DNA from: Thysanoteuthis rhombus
Lineage: Eukaryota; Mollusca; Cephalopoda; Oegopsida; Thysanoteuthidae
Assembly: GCA_963457665.1 (NCBI GenBank)
Contig: OY735202.1
Coordinates: 51,634,281 to 51,698,280, forward strand
Direction of reading: 5' to 3'
DNA: 64,000 bases
Below the pieces are notes generated by a model. The model ran no database searches, was not told where the DNA came from, and was given only the letters and a program-made list of their open reading frames with translations. Shown one piece after another: positions 1 through 12,396 of this stretch (the first letter of the stretch is position 1; each line of letters starts with the position of its first letter). Both the position numbers and the translations under genes were made by a program.

Positions 1-1446
1 AGTCTGTTAAAATTATGAAATAAATGCTTGAAAATAAAATCATACTTTGTGCCAGGTGTACAAAGTCTAAAGAACACTGATTCAATTCTAATTCGAAGTT
101 GTATTCACCGAGTGAGTAAACAACAATTTTATTTCTACAAATCTTTTTCAAATTGAAAGTAAGCAAGCTCTCCGGTACTTCAGGGAATCGAAGATCTGAA
201 TGAAAAATTGTTTAGTCCTTCTGTCTATCACTTAACTTAATTTTAAATGAAGAGAGAATGATAAATATTCAACGTCTTCTTTTTTTTCAGTTCAAGAATT
301 TGCCCGATTCAGTGAACTTATAAGGAAACTGTTATATCGTGAAATATCACACGGTTGTATGTACATTAATGACTATTTTGAATAATAACAGAAAAAAACG
401 TCAATAAATAACTGAATCATCGGATTGTCAAATATGGGATTTTGTCCCACACACAGTGACAAACATACACACGCACAGAATGAAGGAAATGATCTTCAAT
501 TGAAGTTTACTTTAAAGCACACTTTTTAGTTATTTTTCAAGAAACTAATGATCATCTCGTTCCGAGAACGCTGATGATTATTGAAAATAAAATTTAACGA
601 CAGACAAGTCAGTTTCAATATTTTTCAATATCGTCAACAAGAAAATATGACACAGTAACACAAAGAAAGTTCATTATTTTTTCATATAACTGATTTTTCA
701 ATCTAATCTTTTTTTCAAATATCAGTATCTGTATGTATGGTCGTAATAAGTGTATTTACCAGAACAGCTAGAAATCATTAAAAATGAAAATAATCTTAGT
801 AAATGAAGTTTACTTCTCGGTCTCTTCAAAAAAGTATTGTGTAGTTCTTTTGTGCGATACGTAATTGAATTAGTATAAGGTACCTCAGTACATAAAAAGA
901 TAAAGTCAGCTAACAATTTGGGGACAATTTTTATCATGAGGTAGAAAAAAAAATGTAATAGATTTTGGTTTTTACCAACAACAACACTACTTCATTCTCT
1001 TACTAAAATAGTAGATTAGAAGATACAAATTATCATTACAAATGTTGAATGTTTATCTAATCGAATGAGACAATTGAGTGATGGGTCATCATCAGACTTG
1101 AGTTTTCTAGGTTGAAAGGACCTGTTACAAGACTTTATTTCATTAAGAAGTTTAGAAGAATGCAAAATTTTTTTTTCAAAATTTCGAGATTTTGGGAGTT
1201 AATTTAAGACTAGAGAATAAGGATATTTGACCTCGGAAAAACGAATAAAAATCTGGTATTAGAGAGATAGATTTAATATTAATTCATTTCAACAAGATCC
1301 CTTTCAACTGGAACTCCCTTCCAAAACAGCAAACATTTAACAAAAATACGTTTAAAAACAACCGAGCAAAAGAAATTAACTAGCTTATAGCATTTTTTCT
1401 TTTCAAATACTCACAACTTATCTTTAGTTGGTAATTTTTGTGTGAT

Positions 1447-1483
<37 letters not shown>

Positions 1484-2159
1484 TTGAGAGATGGGAAAAA
1501 GAAAGAAGAGAACATACGTGTCCAAATGTTGAATCACAAAACAACTCCGTTGAGAAATGTTTTTTTTTATAGGATTCTAAGAACAAGTTCAAAACTCAGT
1601 TTTTGTTTGAACTACATCCTAACAAGTTACAAATGAACATATTTTAGTTGAGAACGGAATAATTATTTTAAAAAAAATAACAATAAAAAAACAGCACTGT
1701 CCAATCTCTCAGTGAAAGTAAAAACTAGACAAAGAAGAACTATTTATCTTTAAAGGTCACATAAAAACTGTAAGGAGTGTCAAAAAGTGACTTTAGAAAC
1801 GAGGAAACATTGCTATGTGATGCCAATGCGACAGAGATTTCAAAAGTACTAAGTAGTCAACACTAAAAAAACAACAACATTGAGAAAACAAAATAAAAAA
1901 ATAACACTATTCTGGTTTAATTGTAACTGATCGTTCACAAAATCATCAAAACTTTATTTTAGCAAGCAATCTTCTAATATAATAGTAGGAACTTGAAAGT
2001 AGAACCATTAAAAATTGCAACACATTTCATTTGATAATTTAGATAGTTCAATTTGTTTTGGGAGGTGACCCAATATCCCAGACTACCGAAATAGCCCAAA
2101 TAAACAAGACAAATAAATCATAAAAGCAAAATAAATAATTTTACGATTTCGTGGCTTAC
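1..2159. other. Left flank, non-coding, CpG-retaining in 60-1350
   Basis: No supportable exon. CG dinucleotides are clearly commoner in about 60-1350 than in most of the window, as they are around the PEX1 start. A (TA)n(TG)n microsatellite sits at 1446-1483. Short open frames here look like chance. Confidence 0.6.
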
Positions 2160-2330
2160 TTGGAGTATAAGAGGTCCAGTTGTTAACAACAGTAGACATA
2201 TCCACGCAAATATTTACTTGATGTATGGACGTAAAAGTCGTACGACATGAAAGTTTTGTTCTCTTCACGTCTATATGGTTACGACTGGGTGAAACTGAGC
2301 GGTAGGCAAAACTAACCGAGAAAAACCATT
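2160..2330 (-). other. Possible 5' exon of an unidentified minus-strand gene
   Basis: The minus strand is locally GC- and CpG-richer and contains CTCAGTTTCACC (initiator-like). It has an ATG with G at -3 opening MSTVVNNWTSYTP, and then a good donor, CCAA|GTAAGC, with exon edge 2160. An upstream ATG opens a short overlapping frame (MSYDFYVHTSSK...). I recognise no protein family. The rest of such a gene would lie left of the window. Confidence 0.25.
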
Positions 2331-2362
2331 TCTTGTTCTTTGTTATGTCTTGCTCTCTAGCT

Positions 2363-2823
2363 TAGTGTTGCCACTTTCTTTTCAGCTTATATCTAGAATC
2401 ATCTCAAATTATATCTAAAATTATCTAGATTTTTATGCCATTTATCAAGAAAATTACCTAGATACTATTTTATATTCTAAAAATGTTGAAATAACTGTAT
2501 AAAAATCATAAATAAAACAATTGAACTATTTTACTGTTTTCGCTTTATCACTCTCAATAATCCCCAAAAGAAACCGTGATGGACCTGGTGTGCATAGAAA
2601 GTATGACTCGTGTTACGAAACTTTTTTTTCTGTTCAATTCTTTGTACCTACGGAGAATTTGGTGATATCTTTGGCAATTTTGGTGAATTTCATAAAATTA
2701 TCCAGAATCATCTAGATTTATATCTGGTATCTAGGCCCCTATTTTAATGATTTAAATCAGAGTGGTCTTCAAGCTTAAACAATTAAATTTTCTTGGGAAC
2801 CCCTTCGAAAGCAATTTTCCCAT

Positions 2824-2901
<78 letters not shown>

Positions 2902-3263
2902 CTATTGGATTTTGGCCTCGTTTATGGAATTATCCGAATGTTTATAAACCTATGGCAAACACGCATCCAAATGGACGAATAAATAAGAATTAAGCTTTAT
3001 GAGATAAAAAAAAGAAAGATATATGAACGACAACTGACTTAACAAATACTAATAACGTCTTTGTCACATGAATAATCAAGATGTTTTTAATTAAACGGCA
3101 GGATGTTGTCAATTTTTTTCTTCTATAAAAAGTACTGGTTCATATCAAAGAAATGAAATGAAAACATGCATTAGCATGTCTTCATTTTGTCAGTTAGTAC
3201 ACCGCTGATCTAGATACTACCTGGGGAATATCTAGATTTAGATTTGAAACAGTGGCAACACTA
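2363..3263. mobile_element. Non-autonomous hAT-like DNA transposon
   Basis: Perfect 13-bp terminal inverted repeats: TAGTGTTGCCACT at 2363-2375 and its complement at 3251-3263. The flanking octamers CTCTAGCT and CTCAGGCT match at 6 of 8 positions, consistent with an 8-bp target duplication. Subterminal ATCTAGAT-type motifs recur at both ends (2389-2465, 2698-2735, 3210-3245). No transposase frame is present. The interior contains a (TA)n run at 2828-2900. Confidence 0.75.
2828..2900. repeat. (TA)n microsatellite, 73 nt
   Basis: An uninterrupted TA dinucleotide run inside the hAT-like element. It produces spurious alternating Tyr-Ile frames. Confidence 0.98.
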
Positions 3264-6200
3264 CTCAGGCTTCTCCTGATAATTAAATCATGCTATTCAT
3301 AGCGTGGATTTTAGATTTTACAAGACTCTCCTCGGTGTAGGCGGAAGCAACGGATAGCCTGATTGCCCTGTTCTGAGATTAGGTTTTATTTTGACATGAT
3401 TTATTGGTGGTCAACTCAATGACTCAGAAATATTTAGGAAGAAGGATTTTTTGAGGCAACCAGTTAATTATTGGTTCTGAAGCAGACGACTCTTATTTAA
3501 ATTTTAGGCCCAATTTCAATCATATAGCTTTCTTTCGTGACCATTACATTATCAACGATTCATCACATGTAATTTTATCCCTGATAAAATGCAAAAATAT
3601 GATGTTTATATCCTAAGTTTTAATGACGATAGGTAATTCAACTTTGATATTATTAACTCACACTCAAATGATGTTGTTCAGTATCAATTTCTTTTCAAGT
3701 TTTCTAAATTAAACAATGTTTAACAACCTTTGTTTATTAGAAAAAATTTAACAAACACAAAATCAACTACAAAGCACTTCTCAGAGATCGCATACCTCAG
3801 GCAACGCCAGAGGTGGAAATTCTACATGGATCCGCCCGAGGATTTCATAAAATTCTTAGCCACACACTTAATTGAAAATTAGAGAGAGCTATTGGAGATA
3901 TAGTGTCAACAGACATGAAAATCTTTAGCGAGGTGATGTGGACATGTAACTACAATGTAGGAGAGGTAATTGTGTATAGATCCTACCCAGAATTTAATCC
4001 TTTCGTCGTCCGTTTTCCACCCCTCCACAAAATTTAATTGAGAACTTTCGGAGATGACGTCTGGACTGATAACCCCGAAAACTTATGCCTGTTCACACGA
4101 TATCTCTAACAGATCTAAATTAAAGGAATACTACTTTTAGAGGAAACCTGTACTTTGAAAATACAAAACGAACATTTATTTTTTTACGATTTTAAATAGT
4201 AGCTTCTCCATTTACTATCTAGATGGGAAAACAGCATTATCCTTAATTTACTAAATATCCATGAAAAACATTCCTTTTGAAAAATATTTCTCTTCTTCAT
4301 CACTTGATTCTATTACTTTAAACTTTACATTTTCTAATTCACTGACTTTGTATAAAACAATATAAAGTTGCACCTGGATAAATAGTAGTTATGGTTTCAC
4401 TAAAGCTTGGCATTCAGTCTCATTCATTGACACTTGGTTGGATCATTAAATGATTCATAGGTGAAGTTAAGTCAAAGTGTTCGGGGGAAAGGGTGGGAAG
4501 CTTATGCACACCGTACTTGAAAACAAGCAGTTTTTGTTTTTGTTTTTTAGCATAGTCCGCTTTGACACATACTTCTCTCAATGACCCTACATACTTTTTG
4601 TTAGGAAAGAGACAAAATCACACCAACTCAACACCACAATAGTAAGGAATTAGATCAAAGCCCAACTTGTGCTAGAATAACCACTGGTCAAAAGGCAAAA
4701 CTTTGTCTTCAGCAAGTACTAGAGTTATTTTTTAAACTATCATTTTCTCTTTAGAAGATCAAAAGGAATACTTCAAATAATGGGGAAAAAATGTGGTTTG
4801 TCTTACCAGACGATAGTGGGATATACTTGATATTTTACTGGAGTAGAAGAAAAATCAGATGTTCCCCTATTTGTTATTGTTTAGTTTATTACTCACTCCA
4901 TTAAATTTGTAAGATTCACCTCACTGTAGCCATCATGTCAAATTATTCTGAACTTTTTTTTAATAGGATACCAATATATACGTACCAATTGATTTGTTAC
5001 CTATTTTCCATTCTATGGACATGATTATTATTTTTCTGTGTGATGGGAGTTGAAAATCTACCCAACATATAGTTCTTATAGACTCTCACTTGAGTCAGAA
5101 TTCAGTCACTTACTTCTAAATACTGATATAACATATGCTTTTGTATTTCCTTGGGAATTAAATCTTTCATCTACAAGTACTTCATAAATATCACAAAAAC
5201 TTACATGGTCCAGTTTGGTCAAATTAAATTACCCATTGACTTCAGGGATCAGACAAAAAACAAAATAAAATGAAATATAAGCTTGTTGAGTTAAGATATA
5301 ATTATTGATGGTTAGCAAGCTCATCCAGATCAATTTGCTGGTATAGCTCAATTTCCACAAGATGCCTTAACCATATTCCAGACTAAGTTAAACTGAGGAA
5401 ATAACAAATGGAGCAGTTATTAGCAAGCTACTCTTGCAGATCATTACAGGCATAGTGAGTTTGATCCTTACAGGATGTTTTACATTTGTGGCCTTGTGTC
5501 AGACTAATCTGAACTTAGTGAAAAAAAAACTCATGTGAAGATTATATTATATAAAAAGTAAAATGTACAAAATACAGTTGAGCAATACAACCCCTTTGTA
5601 AAATTGTCCAAGTTTGGTACTCAGAGAGGGAATCTGAGGATGGAATAACCTTAAAATTATTAAACATTAAATTTCAAAGAAAAGAAGTATATTAAAAAGA
5701 CTCAGAAAATTGTTGGCATGGGTTAAAAAGTATTGTGTTATTTTCAATTTCATAGTCTCAGACTCTCACTTATTGAAACATTGCTTTTTACTAATTCCAG
5801 GCTTGATATGATTAATAAAGGTGGGAATATTAATGTTGAAAACGCCCTTCATTAAAAAGATTTTGAAAAGTTTCCTTCATTCAACATTCACACAAAAACA
5901 AATAACATCTTATATTTTTATTCTTTAGAAAAATTTATTGATTAAAATTTCAGTCAAATTCAGCCAAAAAAAGTTGACATCTGAAGCGTATAATTGTTTT
6001 GAATATTGCACATTATATCAACTGTGAAAAACATTGCTTGTGTTGTTTTCAATTTTGTGTAGGAAGAAGAAAACAGACAACAAACAATTTTAATAAATGA
6101 ATAAATAAGGGTAATCTCAAATCACTTTGAAATTAAAGAACAAAATATAAATCAGTTTTAGCCACAATGAAATGATCACGCAGTCAATATTTTTTCTTCA

Positions 6201-7135
6201 TCATTGAATAAGTGAAATACTTTGTACACTACATATGAACTGAGTCACAGTGCATAAAGATTTTTTTTATTATTATTACTGAGACCATTTACCTTCCAAA
6301 CTTGTTAGCTACTTTTTTTTTTTAGGAATCAGAGGTATTTACACAAAAAAATATTTTTTATTGATATATAACTATTTTTCAAGTCACAAGTTTCAAGAAT
6401 ATACAAACAGCAGCTTTTGACTCAGAAATAAATTGAAATTAATACTGTTTCTTTTTTTTTCAAGCTTTGAAAGTTATCATGTAAATGAAAATATTATATT
6501 AAAATTCTGTACAATTCCAGCAGTAAATACTACTGCATTGAAAATAGTGTTGACAGGAAATAAATCCATTTGTATTCAGGGATAGAAAATGGGGGGGGGG
6601 GTATGGTATGTATCTCCTTTTCAACTTCGAGGTTTTCTGTATGTTTCATGTCCACTATTGGAGACATTAACACATACCAAGTTCCCATAAGTAAGCTTTA
6701 CTGTATGCCTAGTTCCCAAAACCCATTTCCATCACTTATATTAATTTTTGAACATTTCTCACAGATTGTCCTATATTGGAATCTTGTTCAATTTTTTCCC
6801 CACTATCAAGCCTATTTCTTCATGATCAATCAAATTTTAAAAGCAAAAAAAGTGGAGCTATTATAAGTGATTTATTTTCTTTTTTCACTATAATCCTCAA
6901 ATTACTGCAGTGCAATCACATAAATAGATGTGACTTATTTGTTGATATTTTTATGATGAATTGGATGTGAATATGAAAAATTTCTATCCTTGTCTGAAAT
7001 TCTAGAGTGAGTCATCATCATTATCATTTCATAAATTGTTTGGACTAATATTCTTGCCATCCTTGTCAGTATTATCCCAACATTTTGGATGATACTTTTC
7101 TCGAAGAATGCATCAGCTAAAATGTAATAAAACTA
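3264..7135. other. Non-coding A+T-rich stretch
   Basis: No exon supported on either strand. Homopolymer runs include a G-run at 6591-6600. A tract at 5280-5520 has local similarity to the 29400-29640 tract (AGTGAGTTTG and GGCCTTGTGTCA / GGCCTTGTGACA), so it is probably an old interspersed repeat. Confidence 0.6.
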
Positions 7136-7540
7136 ATGGAATGCATCTGTGGCATAACTGTAATGGAGAATGGAATCAATGTACCAAGTTTTAGTATCAT
7201 CCAAGGCTGCTTATGTTCGCTTTGCACTAATACCCTTGGAAAAGCTGTGAATCCACTCCCCCAGTTATGGGTAAATAGTAGAACAGCTGGAGCACTTCGA
7301 CCCTGTAAGACAGTCCAACTAAGAGAAGGTTACTCTAATAGAAAAACAAACCAGGAGTGGAACCTCTAAGGCACACTGATAGTAAACACTACCTCCTTTA
7401 AGGCAACTCTTGTAGCCTAAAAGGGTGCCAGTTTTGACATCTCATTACTCCACTGGAAAATGGGAAAATGACCTTGGGTGCCAGAGAGGGCCAAGAGAGT
7501 GAGATTGCCCCCGTGCCATGACCCTCTCACTTTAAAAACA
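7136..7540. repeat. GC-richer unclassified repeat-like segment
   Basis: Composition jumps above the surroundings and both strands carry 60-77-codon open frames without recognisable domains. Sharp edges and atypical composition suggest an interspersed element or a gene relic. I cannot assign a family. Confidence 0.35.
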
Positions 7541-7834
7541 ATCATACACAGTTTGTACGTAAATCTCCACACATCTACAGATTTTATTAGTATGATAGTC
7601 AACCAACAATCAAATTCGGGGTGAGGAAATGATTCTCAATTCATGGAATAATTATTTATAACGTTACTAAGATATAAAGAACATCACATTTTCCTACTTA
7701 GCTCACTTCATAAGTAAACAAGTCTTATTTGTGATTGTTTTTTTTTTGTTTTTTTTGTAGAATCAAGTATATTTCAGTTTTATTGCTTTGGTACATTTTG
7801 TTGTAAGTGCTGTGCCAAATCAGCAGAATTGCCT

Positions 7835-10140
7835 ATTTCGTGAAATGGGCGAGCTTGCTGCTTAAATCACAAACTATTCATTTTAGATGTTGTTTGAGTG
7901 ATAACCGAATCAACGCGTGTTAATTACTACTCTGCAATCTTGTTTTAATGTTATGAAAATTAACACGTTTACATAATTAATTTCAAGTAGAAAACTGCTT
8001 AAGTACTTTCACGATAGTTGGTGGAATTTTGCAATTAAAAATACTTTCTTACAAAAATAATTTTCATTTCATTTTCAATTCAAATACTTCTATTTTGATC
8101 TAATCGGATTTTCAAAGAAAACATCAAGGCGTCAGGTCCTTTTTTCGACCCTTCTGGTGAATATGTTGGTGCATAGAACTAGATGTGCGATAGAATAAAA
8201 AAAATAAAACTCATTCAATTTCATTCAATGAATTATCATGAATCATTAATTTTTATGACAAACATCAGCTTGATTTTTTTCTCAGTTGCTATTTTATTTT
8301 TTTAACCGAACAGTATCGTAGTTATGATCCAAGTAAGCTATTGTTTTTATACTGGGAAAATTTAAAAACAAATTTAGCTGAAGATATAAAGAATTTTATC
8401 CAAAAGTATGATTAAACATTTTCATCAGAAATTAATATAAAGAAGTTAAGTCCCGTCTTTATTTCGACTCTTAGGTGGTAACAGAAAGATTACAAAACGG
8501 TCTTCAACATAATTTCGCCCATTGAGTAAAAATATCCACAGGCTACATTTCATTTGTAGATAGAATGAGAAGGAAGATCGGTGAAAAAAAAAAGAAAAAA
8601 AAAATTGAAAAGATCTGTTCCATTTTCTGATCCGTTTTTTCACTTTGAGTCAAAATGAAGACTCTACAGTATAGAACTTTGATCTCATTATTGCCTGTAC
8701 ATGTTTAATTGTACTTGAATTTTTTGTTGTATTCTTAGGCACTGTCTACTTCATACCTTCAACTAGTGTTTAAAAATTTTCCCTGCATAAAAACATTAGC
8801 TTATGTGGATCGTTACTTCAATTCAATCCGGTAAAAAAAAAAAAAAGCCTAAACTCGGCTATGCTAGGGTCCAACTCCCTTACAATCTAAAAAGGTAAAC
8901 AAAAAATAGAACTCATTTCTCCATACAATATCATCCCAAAACTATGTGTCCCATTTCAGCACTTAGTAGTTCGTGCAAATGGGAATTGCAAACTTCCAAA
9001 ACAAGTTAACATGAGTTGGGCTTTTTGAAGTGGGAATGAATTGGTCATCAGTTCTTGCATGTCCCTGTACTTCATGCAAGACATCAGTGGTTTTTTTTTT
9101 AGTTATTGTCATCTGTCGTTGTCATTATATACGAAAATTATGTCATAACTCAATTAGGCGGAGTTTCACAAAAGAATAGTTCATGGTTTATCTGCCATTA
9201 GCCTCAAAAGCTAGGAAGGAAGAAAGACAGAAAAGGCATACTCAGCCTCATGGTTAAGTCTAGAAAGCAAGAAAAACTCAGCCTAATGGTTAATCCAGTG
9301 ACTTTGAAAGCGCAAAGAAAAGGAGTTTTTGCCAAAACACATAAAATATCCATGTACTTCATTATTATAAATTTTTGCTACTATTTACCTTCATCTTAAT
9401 TGCTTAGTAGCAATAAAAAGCAACAACAATTAAGATGAAGGCAGATTTTAGCAAAAATCAATGATAATACTTCATGCACTAAAATTTTAAAAAAATTTAA
9501 AAAATCAAAAAAAAAAAACAACCGAAAAAGCCCATTATTGTAGTTGTAATGATTGCAGGAAATCCTTTCTTGAACTAAACTGATCCTAATTGCCTATAGT
9601 TGACTTAGAAATGGGACTAATTTACCTTTTAATTAATCCTTTTTTGAAATAGTCAAAAAAACCTAGGAAGTGTAAATGAGGTTGAGAACTTTTTTTAAAA
9701 ATTAATGCATCTAGTCATAAAAATTAATAATGATTTATGATGATTCATTGAATGAAAAGATCAGTACTTCACCACATCTGGTTCTATACAACGTTATCAT
9801 CTGAAGGCTTGGTAAAATGACCTGATGCCTTACAGTGCTTTCTTTCAAAAGGTATTTGAATTGAAAATAAAATGAAAATTATTCAATTCCATAAACTACT
9901 GGAAAAGTACTCAAACAGTTGTTCTGTTCATATTCTTAATTCCAAGTTGAAAATTAATAAACATGTTGATTCTTTTTACATTAAAAGCAAAACTGCAGAG
10001 TAATAATCAATACACGTCAATACAGTTATCACAGAGACAAACCAAAAATAATTTGTGAATTAGGCAAGCTTGCTGCCTATTTCATGAATTTGGCAATAGT
10101 TTGCATATTTCATGAAATTGGCGATTTTACCAATTTGATG
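7835..10140. repeat. Large diverged inverted repeat (arms about 430 bp)
   Basis: The arm at about 7835-8260 is matched by the reverse complement of about 9715-10110. Anchors shared in order include TTCATGAAATAGGC-like ends, TTACTCTGCA, ATTTTCATTTTATTTTCAAT, GGCATCAGGTC, and CATTCAATGAAT followed by AATTTTTATGAC. The 1.45-kb centre has no coding frame. This fits a transposon with long inverted termini or a foldback element. No target duplication was located. Confidence 0.7.
9351..9476. repeat. Perfect-core hairpin nested in the palindrome
   Basis: Arms 9351-9402 and 9427-9476 pair. The inner 18 nt around CCTTCATCTTAATTG are perfect and outer pairing is good. The loop is about 24 nt. It looks like a small hairpin-type MITE. 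Confidence 0.7.
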
Positions 10141-12345
10141 CAACATAAGCATTAAAAAACCCCAAGGGTCATAACTATTTTAAAAAGGATTGTTATGACT
10201 GTAATCCTGTCTTAGATATTGGTGGGTGCTACCGAAAGTATACACAAGCTTCATTTTAAACAGATCATTTGCAATAAAGGAAGAGTCTATTGCAAAATGT
10301 ATCAACATTTATTTTTTTTTTAATAGAGTTGGCAGGTTTTGGTAAATATATTATATTTTTAAAAGCAGTAATTTTTGAAATTCTTTGAAAGAGCCCATCA
10401 TCACAATACAGGAAAATAATGTTCATTTATTTTATTTTATTTTTTACATGATGCTTCAACATAGTAATAATATTTTTCTTTTAAATTTAATTCTGAGTTT
10501 CCAAGAGATTTTATTAGAATTGTTGAGAAGGCCACTTACTCATAAGTTATTATCTCAAAAGCAATTTATCTTCAGGAAAAAATTACATTACTCATTTTGT
10601 ATTATTACTTTCTCTCATATATACAGCAAATTTGTTCTCATCTATGACAAGTTTTTTCTTTTTACACAGTTATCTGGTAATCATTTAAAATATTTAGGGC
10701 TCAGCTTGTCCTTTATGGCATTTAATTATATTCAATAAGAAACTGTATACATCCATATTTAATATGTATGCATATGAGTTTTTATATTTAAAAAAAAATT
10801 TTTTTCACTTGATTTTATTAGGAAAACATTTTCAAAAACTTAAGTAATAGAAATCAGAAAAAAAAAAAAAAAAAAAAAAAAACTACAAAAAGTTATTTAA
10901 AAGAATTTTATGAAAAATCAATTTTAATGAAAGGTAATTTCCTGTATTTTTGATAGAATACTAAAGTTCACATGAAACCAAACACACCGACCTTTGTCTT
11001 TAAAACCAGGTTTTTATTACATAAAATAAGAAAGCAAAGATACCATGAAATACTTTTAGTTCATTTTCCTACCATTATGTATTACCCACGATTTCAAAAA
11101 GAAATGTTTTTAAAAAACTGAAAAGCAGAGTATTCAGAATACGAGACCAAATAAAACAATAACATTTTTTCTTTGATTATTTCAAAGATTTTTAAAATCT
11201 GTTTCTACAATAAAAGCATCGGCTGCAACAAGATGTACAAATATATAAGGTTTGAATCCAGAATACAATTAAGCATGGAATTGTTTAAGACTGAATTTTG
11301 ATGTTTGTAAAATATATTCACAAAAGTGGTTTTCTGGGACTCCAATTTCAAGGAGGGATCTATATTTGAATACCTATATAGCAAACATATAAACGCCTGA
11401 CTGACTAGTCAGATAATTTTAAGCATATTTAATAATGGGTTCTGTATTTTTTTGAATTGGCAAATGAATATAAATTAAGTAGTGAAGACAAACATTACAC
11501 AAAAGTTTTAAATAATTTAGAAAATGCGTATATTCTTTGAGAGGAATCCTATAAGATTTATAATAAAAGCTAAAAATATAAACAAATGATCTTTCCACAG
11601 AGTTTGAAGTCATTAGATGAATAAAAGTATGCATAAGTAATGAAATATGTATCTAAGAAATGTCCATGATTATTTTCACGTGTGTGAACACAAATCTTAA
11701 TGATTCTATACATAAAGAGACATTCAAAGTTATATTCATACAAATACATGCATACAAATGTTACATGCATGCAATATGTGTATATACTTTGATATTTTTA
11801 TTAACACAAATACAATTTTTCATGCATGATTTATATAAATGGCAAAGTATACAAAACATGTTCATATATATATATATATATATATATACATACACACAAT
11901 ATACATCAGAAAGCAAACATTCATATGGTATATATATACAATTTGAGAAGTGAAACATTTTTTATACATATAAGTCATACATCATTTGGGCATATTCAAA
12001 TATACATATTGGTCATAAGCATATTCAAATGATATTTGTCTTCGTTCAATTTTCATACATAAGTAATTGCCAAAATAAATTTGTATTTGTGTACTAATAT
12101 AATTTGTCTCTCCACATAATGTACACAGAGAAAAAACTAGACAACAGAAATAATTTTCCCATGACACTCAGAATGACAGAAGTAAATGATAACTGATGTT
12201 TTCACTAATAGCTAGGGATAGGAAGACCATGTGAAACTTTTTTTAAGACGATGCAATTTATTTTTTGCATACTATTACCATTCAACTACCTCTGACTTTT
12301 TGTAGCTGCTAAAAGGTATTCCTCAACCATACCAAACAAGCATGC

Positions 12346-12396
<51 letters not shown>

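Noticed and set aside
2762..2993. Tyr-Ile repeat proteins
   Set aside because: They are translations of the (TA)n microsatellite inside the hAT-like element. The same applies to similar frames at 11660-12030 and 26496-26693 beyond the PEX1 exon part.
10385..10738. 117-codon plus-strand frame as a gene
   Set aside because: Composition is Ile/Leu/Phe/Asn-rich as expected from A+T-rich DNA. No domain, no splice context and no CpG or composition shift.
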